From the NCBI RefSeq assembly GCF_900176205.1, contig NZ_LT859959.1:1674001-1738000 (forward strand): a stretch of DNA of 64,000 nt, written 5' to 3'. The notes under the pieces are model-generated. The model had not been told where the DNA came from. It searched no databases and saw nothing but the letters and a program-made list of their open reading frames with translations. Both the position numbers and the translations under genes were made by a program. Shown here one piece after another: positions 10,101 to 17,647 of this stretch. Numbering within the stretch: the stretch's first letter is position 1; every line of letters starts with the position of its first letter. Source of the DNA: Bradyrhizobium sp. ORS 285 (GTDB lineage Bacteria; Pseudomonadota; Alphaproteobacteria; Rhizobiales; Xanthobacteraceae).

Positions 10101-11060
10101 ATGAAGATGTCCGATACGATCCGCTCGCTTACTACCTCGGGGTTCACGCCCAAGAGTCAGATCCAGCGTTGGTCAGATGCACTGACCGATCTCTGCGGAC
10201 GTTTCGATGTCGACCCGCTGGAGGGCGCCTCGTTCGAGGGGCGCATCAACTTCACCACGGTCTCTCGCCTGAAATTGTGTCAGATCGAGGCAAGCCAGCA
10301 CCGGATTGCACACACTTATGCGCGCGCGCAAAAGGTGGCACATCCCTACATCAAGATCCTGTTTCAGACCTATGGAACTTCCTATTTCGAGCAGGATGGC
10401 CGCCAGATCGAGATCGGGCCGGGGGATTGTCTTGCCTATGATGTGTCGACACCGCACACGATCGTCAGCCCGGCGCTGACGCGTCATGATGTCGTGATCG
10501 TGCCCAAGGAGCTGCTGCAGGAGCGCGGCTTCCGGTCCGAGAAGATGCCGGCCTACAAGCTGTCGGCACGAAGCGGGACCGGGCGGATTGCGCACGATGT
10601 CACGCATTCGGCGTTCGACGAGGCGACGAGGTTGTCACCGAACTCGGCGGCCAGCGTGGCGGAGTCGCTGATCGATCTGTTGCTGCTGCCGTTGCGGGAA
10701 GCGGACCGCATGCTCGACCGTGCCGGACCCGAAGCGGTCTACATTCGCGCCCAGGCCTTCATTCGCGAGCACCTTCGCGATCCAGACCTCTGTATCGATC
10801 AGATCTCGGCAGCCTTGGGTTGTACCAAGCGCTACCTTCACATGGTGTTCAGCGACCGCGGCATGACGGTCAGCGACTACATCTGGCGAGCCCGGCTGCA
10901 GCACTGTCGGCAGGAGCTGGAAACGCAAGGCGGCAAGACCATCACCGACGTTGCATTCTCGTGGGGCTTCTCGAGCTCATCACACTTCAGCCGCGTGTTC
11001 CGCAAGTATTTCGGCGTCGTGCCGTCATCGGTGCACAAGACGGCCGCGCGCGCCGACTGA
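10101..11060 (+). CDS. AraC-family transcriptional regulator
   Basis: DNA-binding regulator of about 319 residues. The N-terminal half resembles the cupin-like AraC-binding sensor domain (segment GDCLAYDVSTPHTI). The C-terminal 100 residues hold the double helix-turn-helix, with DLCIDQISAALGCTKRYLHMVF as first helix pair and ITDVAFSWGFSSSSHFSRVFRKYFG as the conserved AraC signature. Start choices are TTG 10089, ATG 10101 and ATG 10107; GGTGG lies just before 10101. It is divergent from xoxF and convergent with the next minus-strand gene, so it probably controls the quinoprotein genes. Its ligand is unknown. Confidence 0.88.
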   Translation: MKMSDTIRSLTTSGFTPKSQIQRWSDALTDLCGRFDVDPLEGASFEGRINFTTVSRLKLCQIEASQHRIAHTYARAQKVAHPYIKILFQTYGTSYFEQDGRQIEIGPGDCLAYDVSTPHTIVSPALTRHDVVIVPKELLQERGFRSEKMPAYKLSARSGTGRIAHDVTHSAFDEATRLSPNSAASVAESLIDLLLLPLREADRMLDRAGPEAVYIRAQAFIREHLRDPDLCIDQISAALGCTKRYLHMVFSDRGMTVSDYIWRARLQHCRQELETQGGKTITDVAFSWGFSSSSHFSRVFRKYFGVVPSSVHKTAARAD

Positions 11061-11065
11061 GTCGC

Positions 11066-11089
11066 GAGCGGCGCTAGCGCGCGCCGCTC
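11066..11089. terminator. Hairpin at the convergent ends of araC-type and binding-protein genes
   Basis: An 8-bp stem (GAGCGGCG / CGCCGCTC) with an 8-base loop spans the junction between convergent stop codons at 11060 and 11074. It is a plausible two-way terminator without a long T run. Confidence 0.5.
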
Positions 11090-12009
11090 CGGATGATCTT
11101 CTGAAAGGCATCGCCGAGGATCACCGGCTCACGCGGCGGGAGATAGGTCAGGCCTGCAGTCGCGGCAAATTTGGCCAGATCGCCCGACGCGACGATCTCC
11201 GCCAGGGTCTTGTCGACCGACTCCAGCAGCTCTGCCGATCTGGACAAGGCGACATAGCCTCTATTGGCGCCGATCGGATAGTTGTAGCCAGAGGCCACCA
11301 GCTTGCTCTCCGGATGAGCTGCCCGATACGCATCGAAGCGTCTGATATCGAGCAGCGTCGCGTCGAACTTGCCCTGTTCGAGCGCGCCGAGAAGGTCATC
11401 CCGCGTCGGAATCAGATGGGTGATGTCGTCGATCAGCCGACCCTTGTCGAAGGTCATCAGGATCGCGTCTGCCAGCGTGCCGCTCTCGATTCCGAGCCGG
11501 AGGCCGGCGAGATCGCCGATATCGTTGATGGGGCGCTGTTTGGCGCCTGGTCCGAGCACGACCGTCAGCGTCGAGAACAGATACGGCTTGCTCGGTGCCA
11601 ATGTGCCGAGCGGAATACGCCGCCGGCGATCGTCGCGGGTCGCGCCATCGAAGTCCGGCAGCTTCGCCGTCTTGACGCCGGGTGCGACCAATCCGTCCTG
11701 CGTAAAGGCGTAGCTTGCCACGAGCGAGCAGCGCCCATCGGACAGCAAGGCGTTCGCCTCCAGTGCGGGGCTCGAATCTTCATCGAGCTTGCTTTCGAAC
11801 CACTGGATCTCGAACGTCTTGCCAAGGCGATCAGCGATCGCCTGGCCAAGCAGGACATCGAATCCGCTGCCGGGCTTGCCACGATGGTGGACCGACAGTG
11901 GTGGGAGATTTTCGTCCATGCAAATGCGGAAGACGTTGTCCGCGGCCTGGACCGCTGACACCGGCGACATCAACAAGGCGGCCGCCCACAACGCGACGCG
12001 GCGCATCAT
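11074..12009 (-). CDS. Periplasmic binding protein of the quinoprotein-associated (XoxJ/MxaJ-like) type
   Basis: Secreted solute-binding-fold protein of 311 residues, with a signal peptide ending near AVQA at residue 22. It belongs to the amino-acid-type binding protein fold found next to PQQ dehydrogenases (MxaJ/XoxJ). The mature start (FRICMDENLPPL) aligns in style with the second such protein at 21063 (LRVCADPRNLPF). Its start overlaps the stop of the cytochrome gene upstream by 4 bases, and that gene follows the quinoprotein dehydrogenase at 12376. In the family the role is assembly or activation of the dehydrogenase rather than transport; here that is inferred from position. Confidence 0.8.
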   Translation of the reverse strand: MMRRVALWAAALLMSPVSAVQAADNVFRICMDENLPPLSVHHRGKPGSGFDVLLGQAIADRLGKTFEIQWFESKLDEDSSPALEANALLSDGRCSLVASYAFTQDGLVAPGVKTAKLPDFDGATRDDRRRRIPLGTLAPSKPYLFSTLTVVLGPGAKQRPINDIGDLAGLRLGIESGTLADAILMTFDKGRLIDDITHLIPTRDDLLGALEQGKFDATLLDIRRFDAYRAAHPESKLVASGYNYPIGANRGYVALSRSAELLESVDKTLAEIVASGDLAKFAATAGLTYLPPREPVILGDAFQKIIRSGAR

Positions 12010-12353
12010 TGCGCTCTCCGGCTCGAGACATAGGCCCAGAGTGCCGTGATCTCATCATCGCTGAGAATGTCACCCCACGGCGGCATCCGGCCGTTCTTGC
12101 CTTGCTTGACGGTGGTGACGAAGCGCGGCTGATCGTCGGGAAACCGGCGCAGGTCAGGCGTGACCGTCCCTGAGTTCACCATGTTCGGGCCATGGCAATG
12201 CGAGCACTTCTGAGCGAACGTCGTCTTGCCGAGGTCGATCGGACTGTGCGCGGCGGTGCCGTCTTGCTGTTGAGCGAACGCAGCCGTCGAAAGCGCGGCC
12301 GACATCGCAACGACGACGGCGGCGAAGGTCGCCGCCGTTCTCATGAACATCAT
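12006..12353 (-). CDS. Class I cytochrome c
   Basis: Periplasmic monohaem cytochrome of 115 residues. The signal peptide ends near AAFA at 27, the haem site is Cys50-Ser-His-Cys53-His54, and Met90 (GRMPPWG) is the probable axial ligand. The start is set at ATG 12353; ATG 12350 and 12344 are alternatives, and upstream frame extension runs into the dehydrogenase gene. It lies 22 bases after the quinoprotein alcohol dehydrogenase gene and overlaps the binding-protein gene, so it is the likely electron acceptor of that dehydrogenase, as CycB/ExaB-type cytochromes are elsewhere. Confidence 0.88.
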   Translation of the reverse strand: MMFMRTAATFAAVVVAMSAALSTAAFAQQQDGTAAHSPIDLGKTTFAQKCSHCHGPNMVNSGTVTPDLRRFPDDQPRFVTTVKQGKNGRMPPWGDILSDDEITALWAYVSSRRAQ

Positions 12354-12375
12354 GGCTTTCACGGGCAATCCGAAC

Positions 12376-14040
12376 TCAGTTCTTGACCGCGAAGACCCAG
12401 AGCGAGCCGCCCGCCGGAACGTTGGCGAGACGCTCGTCACCGGAGAACAGCGAGTAGACGCCGCCATAGCCGGAGGTGACCGCAACATACTGCACGCCGT
12501 CCTGCTGCCAGGTGACGGGTTGGCCTTCGATGCCGGAGCCGGTCTGGAACTGCCACAGCTTCTTGCCGCTATCGGCATCGAACGCCTCGAACTCGCCGGT
12601 CAGCTTGCCCGAGAACACCACGCCCCCGGCGGTCGACAACACGCCCGAGAAGCGCGGAATGTCGCTCGGCTGCTCCCACTTGGTCTTGCCGGTCATCGGA
12701 TCGATGGCCTTCAACTGACCGCGCGGACCTTCCGGCCAATCCCAGAGATCCGTCAGATCCATGCCGAGGTACCACTCACCCGCCTTGTAGGTCGCAGGCT
12801 CGGTCTTGTAGTGACCGCCGAACACCAGCGTGTTGGCGTAAGCGAGACCAGTCTGCGGATTGAACGACATCGGCTGCCAGTTCTTGCCGCCGAGAATCGA
12901 CGGATAGACCGTGACCTTCTTGCCCTCGCGCGCATCACGCGTGACATCGGTCTCGACCGGCTTGCCGGTCTTCATGTCGATGCTGGACGCCCAGTTGACC
13001 TTCACGTAAGGGTTGGCCGCCAGCAGCTTGCCGTTGGTGCGATCGAGCACGTAGAAGAAGCCGTTGCGGTTGGCGTTCATCAACACCTTGGTCGGCTTGC
13101 CCTCCACGTTCATGTCGGCGAGCACCATCTCGGCGACCGCGTCATAGTCGAACGGATTGTTCGGCGAGAACTGGAAGTGCCACTTCATCTTGCCGGTCTT
13201 CGGATCGAGTGCGAGCACCGAGCAGGTGTAAAGGTTGTCGCCGGGCCGCACCGCCGCGTTGAACGGGCCGGGGTTGCCGACGCCCCAGAACACGGTGTTC
13301 TGCTCGGGGTCATACGAACCGGTGATCCAGGTCGAGCCGCCGCCGAGCTTCCAGGTGTCACCCTTCCAGGTATCGCCGCCGGGTTCATCCGGGGTAGGGA
13401 CAGTGTGCGTGCGCCAGAGATGCTTGCCCGTCGCCGGATCCCAGCCATCGATGAAGCCGCGCGTGCCGAACTCCGCGCCGGAGATGCCGGTCAGCACGAC
13501 GCCGTCCGCCACCAGTGGCGCGACGGTCATCGAATAACCTTCCTTGATGTCGGCGGCCTTTTGGCGCCACAGCTCCTTGCCAGTCTTGGCGTCGAGCGCG
13601 ATCACATTGGCATCGAGCGTCGTGCGGAAGACCTTGCCGTCATAAAGCGCGGCGCCGCGATTGATGATGCCGCAGCAGACGACGCGCGGCGTCTCGGCGG
13701 GATAGTCGATCTTGCTCTTCCAGATCTGCTTGCCGGTCTTGGCGTCGACCGCCATCGTCGCATTGTGCGTGGTGACGTAGAGGACGCCCTGGTAGATCAG
13801 CGGCTGCGACTCCTCGCTGCGGTCGTCAGCGAAGCTGTAGTTCCAGACCGGGACGAGGTTTTTGGCATTGTCCTTGTTGATCTGCGTCAGCGTGCTGAAC
13901 CGCTGCAGATTGTAGCCCATGCCGTAATTGAGGACGTTTGCCGTATCAGTTGCACCCTTGACCAACTGATCGGCGCTCTGCGCGCTCGCACCATGTGATG
14001 CAAGAATAGCGAGGCCCGCGGCCAGCGCGATCCGCTTCAT
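12376..14040 (-). CDS. PQQ-dependent alcohol dehydrogenase, ExaA/PedH-like, with lanthanide-type motif
   Basis: Periplasmic quinoprotein of 554 residues with a signal peptide ending near GASA at 20. The vicinal Cys122-Cys123 disulfide and the repeated W-docking segments are clear. The catalytic aspartate region reads NPFDYDAVAEM, with Asp298 and Asp300. The second aspartate is the position that distinguishes lanthanide-dependent PedH from calcium PedE in Pseudomonas. It lacks the C-terminal haem domain of quinohaemoproteins, so it needs the separate cytochrome gene that follows. Ethanol, other primary alcohols or aldehydes are the likely substrates. It is clearly a different branch from the XoxF protein 2.7 kb away. 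Confidence 0.92.
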   Translation of the reverse strand: MKRIALAAGLAILASHGASAQSADQLVKGATDTANVLNYGMGYNLQRFSTLTQINKDNAKNLVPVWNYSFADDRSEESQPLIYQGVLYVTTHNATMAVDAKTGKQIWKSKIDYPAETPRVVCCGIINRGAALYDGKVFRTTLDANVIALDAKTGKELWRQKAADIKEGYSMTVAPLVADGVVLTGISGAEFGTRGFIDGWDPATGKHLWRTHTVPTPDEPGGDTWKGDTWKLGGGSTWITGSYDPEQNTVFWGVGNPGPFNAAVRPGDNLYTCSVLALDPKTGKMKWHFQFSPNNPFDYDAVAEMVLADMNVEGKPTKVLMNANRNGFFYVLDRTNGKLLAANPYVKVNWASSIDMKTGKPVETDVTRDAREGKKVTVYPSILGGKNWQPMSFNPQTGLAYANTLVFGGHYKTEPATYKAGEWYLGMDLTDLWDWPEGPRGQLKAIDPMTGKTKWEQPSDIPRFSGVLSTAGGVVFSGKLTGEFEAFDADSGKKLWQFQTGSGIEGQPVTWQQDGVQYVAVTSGYGGVYSLFSGDERLANVPAGGSLWVFAVKN

Positions 14041-14304
14041 TCATTTCCTCCAAGATTTTTATGCGCGCCTATCCTGACGCTGCGGGAACAACACTCCGCT
14101 CGATTCCGGGAAGCGTCAATACGAAAAGCTGGGCAACCATCATCGTGACGCCGGGACTGTTTTCCCGCGCGACGGCAAGCGATCCGCCAAGTCTTTGTCA
14201 TCGCAGGAGGTTTGCTGCTGGCATGATCGCACCTCTTTCGTGCTGCTGTGCGGCATGAAGATTGCTTCGCTGCAACATGCCGGGATCAACAGAGGAGTAG
14301 ACGG

Positions 14305-14697
14305 ATGAGGCGAACCATCCTTTGGCTCGGCATGCTGTGTTGCCTTTGGGTGAGTGCGAGTGCGCGTGATCTCGGCCAATGGGGCGCGGTCGATCCTGCG
14401 TTGCGCCAATGGTATGAGGCCCTGATGCAGCCGGATGTGCCGACGGCGTCATGCTGCGGCGAGGCCGACGCCTACTTCGCCGACGACATCCACGTCAGGG
14501 ATGGCAAGACCTACGTCATCATCACCGACGATCGTCCGGACGAGCCGCGTGGCCGGCCGCATATCGATGTCGGTACGGAGATCGAAGTTCCCGATCATAA
14601 GCTGAAGTGGGACAAGGGAAATCCGACCGGACACGGCGTCATCTTCTTGAGCCGCAACAGATATGTGTTCTGCTATGTGCAGCCGGGCGGGGCGTGA
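14305..14697 (+). CDS. Small secreted protein of unknown function with Cys-Cys motif
   Basis: I do not recognise a named family. The 130-residue product has an N-terminal signal (ending near SASA at 20), then LRQWYEAL, a vicinal Cys50-Cys51 pair followed by GEAD, and a last cysteine at 123 before VQPGG. A ribosome site AGAGGAG lies 7 bases before ATG 14305. The gene at 32108 encodes a paralogue with the same plan (LKGWFDSL, CCSDAD, C-terminal Cys-x-x-Pro-Gly). It is divergent from the PQQ alcohol dehydrogenase and upstream of pqqA, so a periplasmic role in quinoprotein metabolism is possible but unproven. Confidence 0.78.
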   Translation: MRRTILWLGMLCCLWVSASARDLGQWGAVDPALRQWYEALMQPDVPTASCCGEADAYFADDIHVRDGKTYVIITDDRPDEPRGRPHIDVGTEIEVPDHKLKWDKGNPTGHGVIFLSRNRYVFCYVQPGGA

Positions 14698-14900
14698 GTA
14701 GCAGCTATCGCTCAGCAGGTGATGATTGAGGCGGAAGGTTGTCGGTCGACACGAGCGATGTCGTTCGGCGCAACTGATCCATCACGGCGGAGGAAACGCT
14801 CCCCATCGTCCAGCCTTGCGTTCACCCGGGCGGGGCCCTAGCTTCGAGGGCGGCGCGAGCAATGCGCCAGTCAATGATAGTCTGAACTTGGGAGCTTGAA

Positions 14901-14981
14901 ATGGCCTGGAAGACACCGAAGATCGTCGAAGTGCCGGTCGGCATGGAAATCAACATGTACGCTTGTGCGGCGCGCAAGTAA
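14901..14981 (+). CDS. pqqA: PQQ precursor peptide PqqA
   Basis: A 26-residue peptide, MAWKTPKIVEV followed by PVGMEINMYACAARK, matching PqqA. Glu16 and Tyr20 in E-I-N-M-Y are the residues that PqqE and later enzymes cross-link to build pyrroloquinoline quinone. GGAGCTTGAA before the ATG serves as ribosome site. A 13-bp hairpin follows 20 bases after the stop. No pqqB, C, D or E lies next to it, so it is a stand-alone precursor gene placed among PQQ-dependent dehydrogenases. The biosynthetic enzymes must be encoded elsewhere. Confidence 0.93.
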   Translation: MAWKTPKIVEVPVGMEINMYACAARK

Positions 14982-15001
14982 GCCCTAGCGATCTGCAAAG
15001 A

Positions 15002-15050
15002 GATCTGCCAAGTCCCGCGAGCGATCAGTTCGCCGGTGACTTGGCAGATC
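15002..15050. terminator. 13-bp hairpin after pqqA
   Basis: GATCTGCCAAGTC at 15002-15014 and its exact complement at 15038-15050 enclose a 23-base loop. It sits between pqqA and the convergent EthD-like gene and would end or protect the short pqqA transcript. No T run follows. Confidence 0.65.
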
Positions 15051-15083
15051 CGTTTCGGTCGGGTCTAGATCGTGTGGCGCCGG

Positions 15084-15392
15084 TCAGACATCCTGATTGT
15101 CGAAGATATACAGGTCGACGCCGCCGTCGGCGAAGTTCGGCAGATCTCCCGCCGCCGCCTTGCCTTCCGCCGAGCCCATACCGGCCTGCAAGGCCTCCAT
15201 CGAATCGAACACCAGAGTGGCGACGAGGTGGAGGTTGGTGGGGCCCGCCGGTCCGTTCACCGGGCCACGGCTGATGTCATAAGATTTCAAGCCGGGAATC
15301 TTCTTCGCCAGCGGCACATGGACGTTCATGTAGTGCTTGTCGAACGCCTCGGCGCTCTTGGGGGTCTTGTAGAGAACGAGAACCTTGGGCAT
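15084..15392 (-). CDS. EthD-family protein
   Basis: A 102-residue ferredoxin-like alpha/beta dimer-fold protein of the EthD family, named from an ether-degradation locus. The start MPKVLVLYK at ATG 15392 has a good GAGGAAG ribosome site 3 bases upstream; longer in-frame starts lack support. The family signature is the HY-NVHVPLAKKIPGLKSY stretch near residues 20-37. Several EthD proteins sit beside PQQ or alcohol-degradation genes, but their reaction is unknown. It is convergent with pqqA. Confidence 0.82.
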   Translation of the reverse strand: MPKVLVLYKTPKSAEAFDKHYMNVHVPLAKKIPGLKSYDISRGPVNGPAGPTNLHLVATLVFDSMEALQAGMGSAEGKAAAGDLPNFADGGVDLYIFDNQDV

Positions 15393-15586
15393 CTGCTTCC
15401 TCCGCATTCGTCTTTTTGAGGTCGATCGACCGGTACCCATTGCAGCCGATCTGCAGGCTCGGATCAAGCGCTGGGGACCGCGACTTGGGTTCCGCTGCAG
15501 AAAATGGCGCGCAAACAGAAACCGATGCAGCCGGACGTCGTAGTTTGAGGTAGTCTCTGTCCGGCCTTGCCGAGGGATCCCGAGCC

Positions 15587-15799
15587 ATGAGTCCCATCGA
15601 TCTCGTCATTACCGTCTGCGCCGTGCTGTCCCCCACCACCTGCGAGGAGCAGCACCTCGTATTTGCCGACGGCGGCGCGTCACTGCAGCAATGCGCGATG
15701 AAGGCGCCGCCCTATATCGCCCAGTGGATTGGCGAGCACCCGAAATGGACCGCGGTGCGCTGGCGCTGCGAGTATCCGCACAGCAACGACAAGGCGTGA
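15587..15799 (+). CDS. Small hypothetical protein
   Basis: A 70-residue protein with a hydrophobic N-terminus (SPIDLVITVCAVL) and cysteines at 11, 19, 36 and 61, which may make it a short secreted protein. No family is recognised. The ATG at 15587 follows GAGGGATCCCGAGCC, a moderate ribosome site. It is flanked by convergent minus-strand genes and forms its own unit. Confidence 0.6.
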   Translation: MSPIDLVITVCAVLSPTTCEEQHLVFADGGASLQQCAMKAPPYIAQWIGEHPKWTAVRWRCEYPHSNDKA

Positions 15800-15826
15800 A
15801 GCGGCCGGCGGCAAGCTGCTTGCGGT

Positions 15827-16174
15827 CTACCTCGTGCACTCCCTGAGATCCTTGTCGGCCACCGAGACCACGGCATCGGCCTTGATGTCGAGGTCGCGAA
15901 CGATGCACTGGCGATCGCCGGCATAGCTCACCTTGGCATCATAGCGGCCCGGCTCGACCCCGCTGAGCTTCAGCCGCTCGTCGTGGTCGAGCTCCTTGTC
16001 TTTGTCGTTCAACGTCTGATTCGGACCCCAGCTGTTCTGGCCCGCGGGCGACAGCTGGAAGCCGGTCATCGTTGCCGTGGTCAGATTCCACAGCCGGATG
16101 CCCTTGCTCTGCGCGGAGACCGCGATCGGCAGGGATGACAGAACGATCGCAGTCACTGCGAGGGCGGATCTCAT
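15827..16174 (-). CDS. Secreted hypothetical protein
   Basis: A 115-residue protein with a clear signal peptide (MRSALAVTAIVLSSLPIAVSA). The mature part reads like a small beta-rich domain (IRLWNLT-ATMTGFQLSPAGQNSWGPNQ) and has two cysteines, in RQCIV and at the end. That resembles Tat-independent periplasmic proteins of unknown role in alphaproteobacteria. It is 35 bases from the end of the ABC ATPase gene on the same strand and may be its last operon member. No function is assigned. Confidence 0.65.
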   Translation of the reverse strand: MRSALAVTAIVLSSLPIAVSAQSKGIRLWNLTTATMTGFQLSPAGQNSWGPNQTLNDKDKELDHDERLKLSGVEPGRYDAKVSYAGDRQCIVRDLDIKADAVVSVADKDLRECTR

Positions 16175-16209
16175 GGCGTTTCCCTAGGTTCTGATGTCTA
16201 TCGTCCTTA

Positions 16210-16920
16210 CTATGACATGGAAAAATCCCGCCGCGCCAGATCAGCCCTGATGGCGGCCACGGTCTCCTCGCTACGCTCGCCGCGCGGCACGGCGATCGGC
16301 GTGGTGCGCAGCAAACGCGCCGGGCGCGCGGACAGCAGGAAGATGCGGTCGCCGAGCCGCGCGGCGTCATCCATGCTGTGCGTGACGAGGAGCGTGATCA
16401 TCGGCCGCGACGCGACCAGCGTCGCGATCTCGTCGCGCAGCCGTGCTGCGAGTGCGTCATCGAGCGAAGCCAGCGGCTCGTCGAGGATGAGGAAGTCGGG
16501 TTCGACCGCGAAGGCCCGCGCCAGCGCGACGCGGCGGGCGAGGCCGAGCGACAGCTCGCCGGGGAAATGGTTGCGATGGCCATCGAGCTCTAGCACGCCG
16601 AAGATCGCAGCCAGCCGCTCCGCGGTGACATCAGGCGCCGCCAGCCGGACATTCTCCTCGACGGAGCGCCACGGCAGCAGCCGCGGCTCCTGGAACACCA
16701 TCGCGAGCCGTGCACCGGCGGGCTGCGAGACGCGTCCCTCATAGTCGCTGTCGAGTCCAGCGAGGATCCGCATCATCGTGCTCTTGCCGCAGCCGGAGGG
16801 GCCCACGACGACGCCGAGCTCGCCGCGCTCGAGCGTGAAGGCAATGCCGGATATCACCTCCTGGCGCTTGCCATTGGCGCTGGTGAAGCTCTTCGACCTG
16901 ATATCGACCTCAAGCCGCAC
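16210..16920 (-). CDS. ABC transporter ATP-binding protein (nitrate/sulfonate/taurine type)
   Basis: ATPase subunit of an uptake transporter. Its 236 residues have Walker A GPSGCGKST near 41-49, Walker B FLILDEPLASLD and the H-loop LLVTHS. The signature segment reads LSLGLARRVALARA instead of the usual LSGGQ form, a modest deviation. Its start overlaps the permease gene end by 11 bases. With permease and binding protein it forms a three-gene transporter resembling SsuBCA/TauBCA/NrtABC. The substrate cannot be fixed from sequence. Confidence 0.86.
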   Translation of the reverse strand: MRLEVDIRSKSFTSANGKRQEVISGIAFTLERGELGVVVGPSGCGKSTMMRILAGLDSDYEGRVSQPAGARLAMVFQEPRLLPWRSVEENVRLAAPDVTAERLAAIFGVLELDGHRNHFPGELSLGLARRVALARAFAVEPDFLILDEPLASLDDALAARLRDEIATLVASRPMITLLVTHSMDDAARLGDRIFLLSARPARLLRTTPIAVPRGERSEETVAAIRADLARRDFSMS

Positions 16921-17647
16921 GGAGCCGCCACCTGGATGCGCGCTGCTCGAACGGCTGCACGAGGACGGCTTCGATCACCAGCACGACCGCGGCAAAGCTG
17001 AGCGAGTAGGCGAGCAGCAGCGGAATGTCGAACAGCTGGAAGGCGACGCCGATCTCGAAGCCGATGCCGTTGGGGCGTCCCAGCAGTTCGGCGACCAGCA
17101 CGATCTTCCACACCAGCGACAGGCCGGAGCGCGCGGCGGCTGCGATATAAGGCGCGAGCTGCGGCAGCAGGACGTGGCGAAGGGTGCGGCCGCGCGGGAA
17201 GGCGAACACCTTGGCCATCTCGTCCAGCGACGGATCGAGCGCGCGAGCGCCCTCGCGCAAGGTGACGACCGCCGTCGGCAGCTTGTTGATCGCGATCGCG
17301 GCGATAGCGGCGACCTCGGTGAGACCGGCCCAGATATAGGCGAGCACGATCACCACCAGCGCCGGCAGGTTGAGCAGCAGGATCAGCCAGGGATCGCCGA
17401 GGCGATTGGCGAGCCGGCTGCGGCCCATCCAGTAGCCGAGCGCCGAACCGATCGCCATCGACAGCGTGAAGGCCAGGGCGACGCGGGCCAGGGTGGCGCC
17501 GAGATGCAGGAACAGCGCGCCGGACTTGGCTTCTGCGACGGCGACCCCCAGCACGGCCGACGGCGGCGGCAGCTTGGCGCTGCCGGCGATGGTTGCGGCC
17601 ACCCACCAGGTGGCCAGCAGAAGCGCGAAAGACAGAAGCCGCAGCAC
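16910..17647 (-). CDS. ABC transporter permease (SsuC/TauC/NrtB-like)
   Basis: Inner-membrane permease of 245 residues with about six hydrophobic segments and the EAA-loop region (LREGARALDPSLDEMAKVFAFP) that contacts the ATPase. Translation starts at GTG 17647, whose first base is shared with the stop of the binding-protein gene, so the two are tightly coupled. It is the middle gene of the transporter operon. Confidence 0.86.
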   Translation of the reverse strand: MLRLLSFALLLATWWVAATIAGSAKLPPPSAVLGVAVAEAKSGALFLHLGATLARVALAFTLSMAIGSALGYWMGRSRLANRLGDPWLILLLNLPALVVIVLAYIWAGLTEVAAIAAIAINKLPTAVVTLREGARALDPSLDEMAKVFAFPRGRTLRHVLLPQLAPYIAAAARSGLSLVWKIVLVAELLGRPNGIGFEIGVAFQLFDIPLLLAYSLSFAAVVLVIEAVLVQPFEQRASRWRLRAA

